DNA of 64,000 nucleotides from contig JAMLJC010000001.1 in assembly GCA_023953845.1 (NCBI GenBank), positions 3,482,501 through 3,546,500 of the forward strand, in the 5' to 3' direction. Position 1 is the stretch's first letter, and each line of letters opens with the position of its first letter. The notes beneath the pieces are model-generated. The model had not been told where the DNA came from. It saw nothing but the letters and a program-made list of their open reading frames with translations, and searched no databases. This document shows, one piece after another, positions 57,120 to 64,000 of the stretch. The stretch is from Rhizobiaceae bacterium (GTDB lineage: Bacteria; Pseudomonadota; Alphaproteobacteria; Rhizobiales; Rhizobiaceae). A program made the translations under genes and the position numbers.

Positions 57120-59267
57120 TCACAGACGGGAGAGCGTTTCGGACTTGCCGGGCAAGTCGATCGGCGCGGCGGAGCGGAACGTCTCGCTCATCTGCCGCAA
57201 CAGCCGCGTGGTGGCGGCGGAAAGGACCGGCGGGCGCTCCGCCTCGGCGGCGTTCGGCTGCTCCGCATCGCCCGCCGGTTTCTTCGCGGCGACGGCGTTG
57301 GCGGGCGACGCCTTGTCGACGCCCGGTATCGGCTTCAGCTCGATGTTCTGGTGGGCATATGTCATCAGCCGCTTCCACGTCATGGCGGGAAGCGAACCGC
57401 CCGTCATGTTGTTGGTGACGGAGAAGTCGTCGTTGCCGAGCCAGACGGCGGCCGTGTAGTTGCCGGTGTAGCCGACATACCACGCATCGCGATAGGACTG
57501 CGTGGTGCCGGTCTTGCCGGCCGAGCGTATGCCGTCGAGGGCCGCGCGGCGGGCCGTCCCCCATTCCGGCACCTGCACCAGCATCGAATTCATCTCGGCG
57601 ACCGACTTCTCCGACAACACGCGACGCGGCGGCGCCGCGTCCCTATTGTGGTCCCATACGACCTGTCCGCCATGCGTCATGATCTGCGATATGCCGTAGC
57701 GGGTTCCGGCATAACCGCCGTTGGCGAAGACCTCATAGCCGGTGGCCTGATCCATGACAGTCATGCCGGACGTGCCGAGCACCATCGTCTTGTGCCCTTC
57801 CAGCACGGATTCGACGCCCATCGCCTCGGCCATGGCCTTGATCGGCGGGATGGAAAGGTGGTCCTTGGCGAGGCGTACGGGCACGGTGTTGATGGATTTG
57901 ACCAGCGCGGTGGTCAGCGTCATCTTGCCGGAATAGCTGCGCCCGTAGTTCTTCGGCTGCCATCCGCCCCAGTTGATCGGGCCGTCCGAGACGACGGAAT
58001 CGGGCGTGAAGCCCGCCTCCATCGCCGTGGCGTACACATAGGGCTTGAAGGACGAACCCGCCTGCCGGAGGGCCTTTGTGGCACGGTTGAACTGGCTGGC
58101 GCCGTAATCGCGGCCGCCGACGATGGCGCGCACCGCGCCGTTGTTCTCGATCAACACGATGGCGCCTTCGCCGACGCCGTATTCCTTGCCGTAGGTCCGC
58201 AGGTGATGCTCCAGCGTTTCCTCCGCGGCGCGCTGCAGGCCGAGATCGACCGTGGTGCGCGCGACCATGGTGCGGACGCCGATCTTCTGCCCGATCTCCT
58301 TGGCCTGGTCGAAAGCCCAGTCGAGGAAATAATCGGGGCTCTTGGTCGCTCCCCGGTCGACGATGTCGGCTGGATGGAGCCGCGCCGAAAGCACCTGCCC
58401 CTCCGACATGAAGCCGCCCTGCACGAGGTTCGTCAGCACCTCGTTGGCGCGGGCGCGCGCCGCCGGCAGGTTGATATGCGGCGCGTAGCGGGCAGGGGCC
58501 TTGAACAGGCCGGCCAGCATCGCCGCCTCGGCCAGGTTCACCTCCTTGACGCTCTTGCCGAAATAGAAGTCGGCAGCCGCCGCGATGCCGAACGTGCCGC
58601 CACCCATATAGGCGCGGTCGAGATAGAGCTGGAGGATTTCCTTCTTGGAAAGGTTGGTCTCCAGCCAGAGCGACAGGAAGGCCTCCTTGACCTTGCGCTC
58701 CACCGTGCGCTCGTTGGAAAGGAAGAGGTTCTTGGCGAGCTGCTGCGACAGGGTCGAGCCGCCCTGCACGACGGAGTTGGCGCGCACATTCTCGCTGACG
58801 GCGCGGGCGAGGCCGAAGAAATCGATGCCGTAATGCTCGAAGAAGCGCCGGTCCTCGGTGGCGAGCACCGCCTTGATGACGTGATCGGGCATTTCGTCCA
58901 CCGGCACGGAATCGAGCTGGAAGACGCCGCGCCGGCCGATCTCGTTGCCGTAGCGATCGAGGAACGTGACAGCAAAGTCGCCCTGCGTGCGCCAGTCGCC
59001 CCTGGTGGCCTCGAAAGCGGGGATGGCGAGCGCCAGCATGACGACCGATCCGGCCGCGCCCATGGTGAGGCCTTCCGAAAACAGTTCCACCAGAGCGCGC
59101 CTGAAGCCGGTGACGCGAAAACGCCGGAAGAAAATGGTAAGCGATTCCCATAATTCGGAAAGCCGGAAACCGGCGCTCCAGACAGTGGAATCGATCCAGG
59201 CATCGAGCGCCAGCAGGCGCGATGCAATCGGTCCTCTCGCTTTCTTTTGTTCGAACGGACTTTCCAT
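57120..59267 (-). CDS. Class A penicillin-binding protein (transglycosylase-transpeptidase)
   Basis: 715 residues. Transmembrane anchor around residues 70-90. Glycosyltransferase family 51: VLATEDRRFFEHYGIDFFGL and GGSTLSQQLAKNLFLS with the EEIxxYLN-type KKEILQLYLDRAYMGGG. Transpeptidase: SSFK (RQAGSSFKPYVYA), SIN (LVKSINTVPVR) and KTG (RSAGKTGTTQSYRDAWYVGY). It polymerises and crosslinks peptidoglycan. The long plus-strand frames over it are shadows. Confidence 0.95.
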   Translation of the reverse strand: MESPFEQKKARGPIASRLLALDAWIDSTVWSAGFRLSELWESLTIFFRRFRVTGFRRALVELFSEGLTMGAAGSVVMLALAIPAFEATRGDWRTQGDFAVTFLDRYGNEIGRRGVFQLDSVPVDEMPDHVIKAVLATEDRRFFEHYGIDFFGLARAVSENVRANSVVQGGSTLSQQLAKNLFLSNERTVERKVKEAFLSLWLETNLSKKEILQLYLDRAYMGGGTFGIAAAADFYFGKSVKEVNLAEAAMLAGLFKAPARYAPHINLPAARARANEVLTNLVQGGFMSEGQVLSARLHPADIVDRGATKSPDYFLDWAFDQAKEIGQKIGVRTMVARTTVDLGLQRAAEETLEHHLRTYGKEYGVGEGAIVLIENNGAVRAIVGGRDYGASQFNRATKALRQAGSSFKPYVYATAMEAGFTPDSVVSDGPINWGGWQPKNYGRSYSGKMTLTTALVKSINTVPVRLAKDHLSIPPIKAMAEAMGVESVLEGHKTMVLGTSGMTVMDQATGYEVFANGGYAGTRYGISQIMTHGGQVVWDHNRDAAPPRRVLSEKSVAEMNSMLVQVPEWGTARRAALDGIRSAGKTGTTQSYRDAWYVGYTGNYTAAVWLGNDDFSVTNNMTGGSLPAMTWKRLMTYAHQNIELKPIPGVDKASPANAVAAKKPAGDAEQPNAAEAERPPVLSAATTRLLRQMSETFRSAAPIDLPGKSETLSRL

Positions 59268-59521
59268 CCGACCTGCGCCCCACCCGTGGCAACGACGAAG
59301 ACCTGACGCGCCATAGCGGCGCTTTCAGGGCAAGCCGGGCCCGTCCATCCGGCACCCCGAAGGGTTTGGCGGATTCCGCAGAAACGGGCAAGCGGAAAGG
59401 GGTTAATGGGTTAGCGGCGCAATGCCGAAGGTGGAGGGGCGCGACAGATCGGCCACATAAGCCGGATACGGTGTAGCGTGCCGGTCTGATGACGACAGGC
59501 AAGGTAAAATAGGAAAATAGT
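59268..59521. other. Intergenic region between the penicillin-binding protein gene and the IS element
   Basis: 254 bp. It must contain the leftward promoter of the penicillin-binding protein gene. Its last 8 bases (AAAATAGT, 59514-59521) are the left copy of the IS target duplication. Joined to 61789, this was one divergent intergenic region before the insertion. Confidence 0.6.
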
Positions 59522-59544
59522 CCTAATTATATACTTGACGTACC
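59514..59544 (+). repeat. Left target duplication (59514-59521) and left inverted repeat (59522-59544)
   Basis: The inverted repeat is a perfect match to the complement of 61758-61780. Facing inward it contains TTGACG, usable as a -35 hexamer. Confidence 0.9.
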
Positions 59545-59547
59545 GAG

Positions 59548-59721
59548 ATGGAAAAAGTAGGTGATTCGGCTGACAGGCCGGCAGGACATACGCAATGGGA
59601 TGAGAAAGCCGCCGAGGTGTTTTGGGTGTGGCTTTCCGAGAACAAAGAGGACGTTTGCGACTTCCGCGGCGAGCCTAATTTGCGTTCACTTTACGAACGC
59701 CTTGATGGCCTCACAGTATGA
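59548..59721 (+). CDS. 57-aa IS passenger protein
   Basis: Reads MEKVGDSADRPAGHTQWDEK, then AAEVFWVWLSENKEDVCDFR, a compact, protein-like sequence of no known family. The ATG follows the left inverted repeat by three bases, so translation may be leaderless or depend on read-through; there is no Shine-Dalgarno. Its end overlaps the convergent gene at 59686. Confidence 0.45.
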   Translation: MEKVGDSADRPAGHTQWDEKAAEVFWVWLSENKEDVCDFRGEPNLRSLYERLDGLTV

Positions 59722-60165
59722 CCCAAGATCGGCGTCCGTTAAGCCGATCAAGTGCTGTAGATCGACAAGCGCGTCGTTGAGTGTCTTGAAGTGGTCCTGC
59801 ATCTCGACGCCGGAGAAAACGAGCTTACGGGCCACCAGAGACCCGCTTGCAATCTCTCTCTTGAAAAACGTGAATTCGGTCATCGCGGCGTTTGCCGCGA
59901 GCAGGCTGTGGGTAATGTGGTTCCGTCTGGCGATGTTCGGAATCCGGCGGATGCACTTGATGATCTCGTCGCGATTGGCGCGCGTCGAGATCGACACTAG
60001 ATTAATCGCGATCTCCTGCTTCGCGGCCGCACTAAGCGAAGAGAGTGTGATGTGAGCGCGGTGGTCGTCTATGCCGAGTTCATCGCGGCACAGAACCTCA
60101 AGGATGAGTTCGAAGCTAGACCACGAATAGTAGAAACCTCCGAGATAGTGAGCGTGTGTCGGCAT
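59686..60165 (-). CDS. 159-aa IS passenger protein of unknown function
   Basis: Starts MPTHAHYLGGFYYSWSSFEL; an upstream extension in frame has no protein character. Helical throughout (ELILEVLCRDELGIDDHRAH, SLSAAAKQEIAINLVSISTR, NHITHSLLAANAAMTEFTFF). It resembles unnamed helical proteins carried by mobile elements. The ATG overlaps, on the opposite strand, the ATG of the next small gene (CATG at 60163-60166). Confidence 0.7.
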   Translation of the reverse strand: MPTHAHYLGGFYYSWSSFELILEVLCRDELGIDDHRAHITLSSLSAAAKQEIAINLVSISTRANRDEIIKCIRRIPNIARRNHITHSLLAANAAMTEFTFFKREIASGSLVARKLVFSGVEMQDHFKTLNDALVDLQHLIGLTDADLGSYCEAIKAFVK

Positions 60166-60328
60166 GGCCGAGACCCCCAAAGACAAAGACCAGGAAAAGG
60201 GCGACGAGGTATTGCGCCGCCTGTTGAGGACACCGCCAGACCCCAAGGCGAAGCCTCAAACGAAGAAGCGGCAGGCCGAAGCCCGCCGCCCCCCGCTAGA
60301 ACAACCATCTCACAAGAAGGGCGAGTAG
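60164..60328 (+). CDS. 54-aa basic IS passenger protein
   Basis: Reads MAETPKDKDQEKGDEVLRRL, then a Pro/Lys/Gln-rich basic tail (KPQTKKRQAEARRPPLEQP). Looks disordered, like small proteins that accompany IS1595-type transposases. No ribosome site is obvious. Its ATG overlaps that of the 159-aa gene on the other strand, so at most one of the two may be used at a time. Confidence 0.45.
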   Translation: MAETPKDKDQEKGDEVLRRLLRTPPDPKAKPQTKKRQAEARRPPLEQPSHKKGE

Positions 60329-60415
60329 TGACACCACCAGCCCGACTTTGGGAGCCGAGAGTTCCAACTGCACGTTTATCGAAAGCCTAATCATTGGCTT
60401 TTGCCTCTGAATCAG

Positions 60416-60660
60416 GCCTACGGCGCCGTAGGCTGTGAAAACCTACGAAGTATGTTTTTCGTGCCCTTGCTGGCACTAGCTCGGCCCAACCTAGGATTGA
60501 TTCCGAACATTCGGCCCGCGTCCCGTATGAGGGGACGTAGCCATTAGCCGCCCGTGGCGTCGGGCGACACAGACCCCGCCAAGGGTCTAGCTGGTGCGGT
60601 CCTAACGGCTCGGATTGTCCGCGCACGGGTTCCGGCGGTCAGGCCGCACCAGATCATTTT
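60416..60660. ncRNA. Hairpin-rich non-coding block in the IS, candidate structured RNA
   Basis: No gene is convincing between 60329 and 60734. Five perfect stems lie in order: an 18-bp palindrome at 60416-60433; CGTCCC/GGGACG at 60519-60537; CGCCCG/CGGGCG at 60549-60566; AGACCC/GGGTCT at 60571-60588; CTGGTGCGG/CCGCACCAG closing 60591-60652, followed by ATCATTTT. The regular spacing suggests an RNA, strand undetermined. I recognise no known RNA family (not tmRNA, SRP or RNase P RNA by eye). Confidence 0.4.
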
Positions 60661-60676
60661 AGGATAAGCGATTCCG

Positions 60677-60754
60677 CTACTTTGAGTCGAATCGCTTGTT
60701 CTTGCGCTTGTGGATGAACCGGCGCGCCTTCTGCTTAGGCGTAACTGGCTTCAC
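60677..60754 (-). CDS. 25-aa basic frame overlapping the transposase end
   Basis: A GTG-initiated frame reading VKPVTPKQKARRFIHKRKNK overlaps the last codons of the transposase gene in another frame. It is strongly basic, but so short that it may be chance. No ribosome site. Confidence 0.2.
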   Translation of the reverse strand: MKPVTPKQKARRFIHKRKNKRFDSK

Positions 60755-61718
60755 CAATCCGCCGATAGGTCAGGCGCTTGTCGCGGGCCATGCGAAGAAG
60801 GTCTTCGGCGCGCTCGGCATCGCTGACCTTGAGCGCGGCGCGGCGGTTGTACCTGAAATCGAACTCGGCAAGGTAGCGGTGCAAGTGCGCTTCACCGCAA
60901 TGCTGATAGACGCCGATCATGCCGCGCTTGAAGACTGAGAACACGTTCTCGATCGTGTTGGTGTGTACGACGACTTCGCCCTCACGACGAGCGTATTCCT
61001 TGCCGGAATGCTTCACGGTGCGGTGGATGCCGAACTCCTTGCCGGTTTCTGTGTAGAGGCGGCTTTCGTCGGTGTAGAGCGTGGACGTGCGCGGCACGTT
61101 GCGCACCAGAACCTCGCGCACGGTGGAGGCCGTGGCGTCATTCAGGTGGAACATGCGGGCCTTGCCGCCGCGCTCGACCAGACCGACGACGATGCGCTTC
61201 TGCGCGCCGCCGGACTTGCCCTTCTTGGTGAAGGTCGGGATGCGGTTGCGGGCGTACTTGCGGGGCGTCTCGCGCTTGCCGATGTAGGTTTCGTCGGCCT
61301 CAACGGTTTTGCCCTCGCCGCCGATAGGACCGGAGGACTTAACATCCTCCTTCATGGCCTCGCGGATGCGATGCGCCATGAACCAAGCGGTCTTGTAGGT
61401 GACGCCAAGCATACGGTGGAGCTGATGAGCGCTCATGCCCTTCTTGGACGCAGCAAGAAGGTGAGACGCCAGAACCCACTTGTTGAGCGGGATATGCGAG
61501 CGTTCAAAGACCGTGCCGACCGTCACCGAAAAGGGCTTGCGGCAGTCGTAGCACTTGTAGACGCCGGGGCGTGTGGACTTGCCCTCCAGCTTTTTGATGC
61601 GGTCAGGATTGACATTGCCGCAATGCGGACAGAACGGACCATGCGGCCAATGGATGGACTCCAGATGCTCGCGGGCCTTCTCGGCGTCGGTGTAAATCGC
61701 ATTCGTGATGTCAAACAT
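60735..61718 (-). CDS. IS1595-family transposase (ISXO2-like)
   Basis: 327 residues; ATG at 61718 with AGGAGCTAAGG before it. A zinc ribbon (FCPHCG and YKCYDCRKPF) is followed by VGTVFERSHIPLNKWVLASH and an HTH (KGMSAHQLHRMLGVTYKTAW). The DDE-like core has VEADETYIG and TLYTDESRLY, then NTIENVFSVFKRGMIGVYQH (the DDNK-type third motif). It should mobilise the element via its 23-bp ends. TTGACG in the right repeat and TAGTTT 17 bases on form its promoter. Confidence 0.95.
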   Translation of the reverse strand: MFDITNAIYTDAEKAREHLESIHWPHGPFCPHCGNVNPDRIKKLEGKSTRPGVYKCYDCRKPFSVTVGTVFERSHIPLNKWVLASHLLAASKKGMSAHQLHRMLGVTYKTAWFMAHRIREAMKEDVKSSGPIGGEGKTVEADETYIGKRETPRKYARNRIPTFTKKGKSGGAQKRIVVGLVERGGKARMFHLNDATASTVREVLVRNVPRTSTLYTDESRLYTETGKEFGIHRTVKHSGKEYARREGEVVVHTNTIENVFSVFKRGMIGVYQHCGEAHLHRYLAEFDFRYNRRAALKVSDAERAEDLLRMARDKRLTYRRIGEASYA

Positions 61719-61757
61719 GGCCTTAGCTCCTGCGATAGAAACTATCGATTGAAGGCC

Positions 61758-61788
61758 GGTACGTCAAGTATATAATTAGGAAAATAGT
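61758..61788 (-). repeat. Right inverted repeat (61758-61780) and right target duplication (61781-61788)
   Basis: Mirror image of the left end, followed by AAAATAGT. Confidence 0.9.
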
Positions 61789-61992
61789 CCTTGACACCGT
61801 GACGGTGGTTTGGTAGCTTTTGGCTATCGTCGGAAAAGTGCGACTGAAGCAGCCGGTGCTGGTTTCGGCGATATGGAAAAGGCGGCGTTCGAAGACGGAC
61901 GGCCGCCTTTGTTTTTCGGCCGATCGCGCCGTCGCGTTCTGTGGACGTGGCTAGAATTCCGACCTTGACGACAACCCATCGGGAGAGACCGC
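61789..61992 (+). promoter_or_regulatory. Upstream region of the gene transfer agent cluster
   Basis: TTGACA (61791-61796) and TAGCTT (61814-61819) are separated by 17 bases and point toward the GTA genes. The IS target duplication ends two bases before this -35. The remaining leader of about 170 bases contains no gene. Confidence 0.55.
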
Positions 61993-62526
61993 GTGTTCGT
62001 TGCTGCCGAGGAGCGATGGCGGGAGATGCGCACCCTTTACGAGAGGGAAGGAGTGGCGCCCCGGCGGCTGGCCACCATCGGGATGTTGACCGAGAAGGCC
62101 GTTGTGCAAAGGGCTGCGCGGGAAGGCTGGATCGCGCCGGAGAACCGTGGCGTCGCCGATCTCACGCGAATCCGGGCCTTGCAGGCGATCGCCATGGCCG
62201 AGGTGGACGCGGCGATGAACGTGGGCGAAGGCGCAGCGTTCGACAAGGTGCGGATAGAGACCGCCGCGTCCGCGCTGAAAGTGGTCGAGAAGCTGCTGGA
62301 CACGACGCGGGCGGCACTTCTGGCGCAGCAGCAGGTCGAGCGCGCACGGCTGGCCGAAGAGGGTAACGCGGAATGCACCGCAAAAGAACAAGAAGAGCGA
62401 GATGCCGAAATCGCCGAAATCCTCGAAAGCATCGAAGACCAGATCGATCGTCTTGCCCGAGACTACGCGGCGGAACTGGCGGGAAATCAGGACGGACGGC
62501 AAGAAGCTCGCACTGATTTCGGATGA
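61993..62526 (+). CDS. GTA small terminase-like protein (gp1 position)
   Basis: The 177-residue protein has a GTG start with GGGAGAG before it. MFVAAEERWREMRTLYEREG and VAPRRLATIGMLTEKAVVQR (an HTH) are followed by a long helical part (RVAFDK-type VGEGAAFDKVRIETAASALK, EQEERDAEIAEILESIEDQI). In GTA clusters the gene before the large terminase codes the small terminase subunit, and this protein has the matching HTH plus coiled-coil design. Confidence 0.72.
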   Translation: MFVAAEERWREMRTLYEREGVAPRRLATIGMLTEKAVVQRAAREGWIAPENRGVADLTRIRALQAIAMAEVDAAMNVGEGAAFDKVRIETAASALKVVEKLLDTTRAALLAQQQVERARLAEEGNAECTAKEQEERDAEIAEILESIEDQIDRLARDYAAELAGNQDGRQEARTDFG

Positions 62527-63751
62527 ATGGGTCCGCCACGCGCGGCCGGAGCAATATTGCTTTCGAAAATTCCCGACGATCTGGCTGGTGATGGGCGGGC
62601 GCGGGGCCGGCAAGACGCGGGTGGGCGCGGAATGGGTGAACGCCATGGTGCGCGGCCTGCCGACCTTTGCCGGCGGCATGCGGCACGGACTGATCGCGCT
62701 GGTCGGCGAGACGCTGGCCGATGTGCGCGAGGTGATGATCGACGGGCCGTCGGGCATCGTCACCATCTCGCGGCATGACCGTCCGCGCTTCGAACTCGGC
62801 CGGCGGCGGCTGGTCTGGGCGAACGGCGCGGTGGCGCAGTTCTTCTCGTCGGAAGACCCCGAAAGCCTGCGCGGCCCGCAATTCGATGCGGCCTGGAGCG
62901 ATGAGGTCGGCAAGTGGAAACATGCCGAGGCGTGCTTCGACATGCTGCAGTTCGGGCTGCGGCTGGGTGCGGAGCGTCCGCGTCAGGTTATCACCACGAC
63001 GCCGCGTCCGACGCCGCTGATGCGCCGGCTGCTCGCCGATCCGTCGGTGTACGTAACGCGGATGGCGACGCGCGACAACGCCGCAAATCTCGCAGCAGGG
63101 TTCATCGAAGCGGTCGAGCGGCGTTATTCAGGGACGCGGCTTGGGCGGCAGGAACTCGACGGCGAACTGATCGAGGATCGCGACGACGCGCTGTGGACGC
63201 GGAGCGCGCTGGAGGCGGCGTTCGTGGAAAACGTGCCGGAAATGTGGCGCATCGTGGTGGCGGTAGACCCGCCGGCGACCTCGCGAAAGACGTCGGATGC
63301 TTGCGGCATCGTGGCGGCGGGTCTGGCCGAAGACGGGCGGATCGTGGTGCTGGCGGATGCCTCGATGAAGGCCGCGCAGCCGCACGCCTGGGCGGGCGCG
63401 GCGGTGGGGCTGTTCCACAAATTGCAGGCGGATTGCATCGTCGCCGAGGTCAATCAGGGCGGCGACATGGTGACGAGCGTCATAAGCAGCGTGGACGGCG
63501 CGGTGCCGGTGCGCGCGGTGCGCGCGCGGCGGGGCAAGTGGACGCGGGCCGAGCCGGTCGCGATGCTCTACGCGCAGGGCAAGGTGAAGCATGCCGGGCG
63601 GTTCCCGTAGCTCGAGGACGAGATGTGCGATTTCGGCCCGAACGGCCTGTCCAGCGGACGGTCGCCGGACCGGGTCGACGCGCTCGTCTGGGCCGTGACG
63701 GAACTGACGGCGGAGAACATGGCAAAGCCGAGGGTGCGGAAGCTGGGCTGA
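62402..63751 (+). pseudogene. GTA large terminase with in-frame amber codon
   Basis: The frame from the ATG at 62402 encodes 402 residues: ATPase with Walker A VMGGRGAGKTRVGAEWV and Walker-B region AAWSDEVGKW, then the nuclease start VAVDPPATSRKTSDACGIVA. At 63608-63610 a TAG stops it. Behind the stop the same frame continues LEDEMCDFGPNGLSSGRSPD, then RVDALVWAVTEL to a TGA at 63749-63751, exactly the normal C-terminus. The stop replaces what is usually Glu (FPELEDEM), so one G-to-T change explains it. The lost part holds the last conserved nuclease Asp (PDRVDALVWA). Overlaps the gp1 gene by 125 bases. Confidence 0.85.
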
Positions 63752-63782
63752 GCGGCTTTCGCCCGAACAAAGGATGATCCGA

Positions 63783-64000
63783 ATGGCATTTCGATTTCCG
63801 TGGCGAAAGCCGGCGGGCGCTCCCGCCGCGCCCGAACGCAAGGCTGCGGGCTACGGCTTCGTCGCGCTGCATATGGAGGGCGAAGCGCGGTGGACGCGGC
63901 GCGATTATGCCGGGCTCGCCCGCGAAGGTTTCATGCGCAATCCGGTCGCGCACCGGGCGGTGCGCATGATCGCGGAGGCGGCGGCCGCGATGCCGTGGCT
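63783..64000 (+). CDS. GTA portal protein, N-terminal part, cut by window edge
   Basis: Starts MAFRFPWRKPAGAPAAPERK; HMEGEARWTRRDYAGLAREG, FMRNPVAHRAVRMIAEAAAA is the typical start of HK97-type GTA portal proteins. 73 codons are visible. It follows the large terminase as in the RcGTA cluster. Confidence 0.88.
   Translation, partial: MAFRFPWRKPAGAPAAPERKAAGYGFVALHMEGEARWTRRDYAGLAREGFMRNPVAHRAVRMIAEAAAAMPW

Larger units (their letters stand above)
59522..61780. mobile_element. IS1595-family element with passenger genes (2,259 bp)
   Basis: Perfect 23-bp inverted repeats start with CCTAATTATATACTTGACGT. The element is flanked by the 8-bp direct repeat AAAATAGT (59514-59521 and 61781-61788), the duplication size usual for this family. 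Both copies are embedded in a longer 14-bp match AGGAAAATAGTCCT because the repeat ends AGG/CCT continue into it. It contains an ISXO2-like transposase, up to three small passenger genes and a hairpin-rich non-coding block, longer than a simple IS of about 1 kb. Confidence 0.9.

Noticed and set aside
56904..59153. 749-codon plus-strand frame opposite the penicillin-binding protein
   Set aside because: His/Arg/Gly-rich shadow; the minus strand has all catalytic motifs of a class A penicillin-binding protein.
60387..60626. 79-codon minus-strand frame in the IS hairpin block
   Set aside because: Its sequence follows the hairpins and lacks protein character; the structure explains the region better.

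Overview
The window is GC-rich chromosomal DNA of an alphaproteobacterium, most likely of the Hyphomicrobiales (Rhizobiales; Mesorhizobium/Nitratireductor-type relatives). The evidence is a MucR-family regulator, a DUF6456/DUF5330/DUF1491/DUF2336 neighbourhood, a CtrA-type binding site, alphaproteobacterial LexA-type boxes (GTTC-N7-GTTC) and the start of a gene transfer agent (GTA) cluster. No species can be named from the sequence alone.

Layout. Positions 1-2757 are host DNA: the start of an oligopeptidase B gene (minus strand), a small secreted SH3-like protein, mucR, and the 3 prime part of a 113-codon host gene. Positions 2763-48562 are a complete-looking 45.8 kb Mu-like transposable prophage. 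Its ends are TGT...ACA, it is flanked by the 5-bp target duplication ACGAT, and it splits the 113-codon gene, whose first 26 bases lie at 48563-48588. Positions 48589-59521 are host DNA again: a DnaA-domain-IV-like HTH protein, a DUF6456 protein, SufE, a DUF5330 protein, a sensor histidine kinase, a peptidoglycan-binding protein, DUF1491, DUF2336, a DUF1254/DUF1214 pair and a class A penicillin-binding protein. Positions 59522-61780 are an IS1595-family element with passenger genes and a hairpin-rich non-coding block, inserted just upstream of the presumed promoter of a GTA cluster. That cluster runs off the right edge (61993-64000); its large terminase gene carries an in-frame amber codon.

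Prophage logic. The left end holds a leftward lysogeny block: an S24-type CI/LexA-like repressor, then a separate small-gene operon behind its own LexA-box promoter. A rightward early block follows: Ner-like regulator, micro membrane protein, DnaA-like protein, ParB-like protein, CII-like protein, MuA transposase, MuB ATPase, about 15 small overlapping genes, GemA, a methyltransferase and a single Mor/C-type activator. The late region starts after this activator. Three copies of a near-perfect dyad (GCTGACA-NN-TGTCAGC) stand in front of the three late blocks: lysis plus packaging, head, and tail sheath. The head genes are Mu-like and the tail genes P2-like (V, W, J, I, fibers, sheath, tube, a -1 frameshifted chaperone, tape measure, U, X, D).

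The points most worth a second look are: the late-promoter dyads; an initiator-like tRNA (C1-A72 mismatch, C instead of U at position 33) inside the tail operon; the right-end cassette of an adenine methylase, a Com-like zinc ribbon and a tandem retroviral-type zinc-knuckle protein where Mu keeps com-mom; the LexA-controlled leftward operon; the P2-type frameshift; the amber codon in the GTA terminase; and the IS1595 passenger region with a possible structured RNA.
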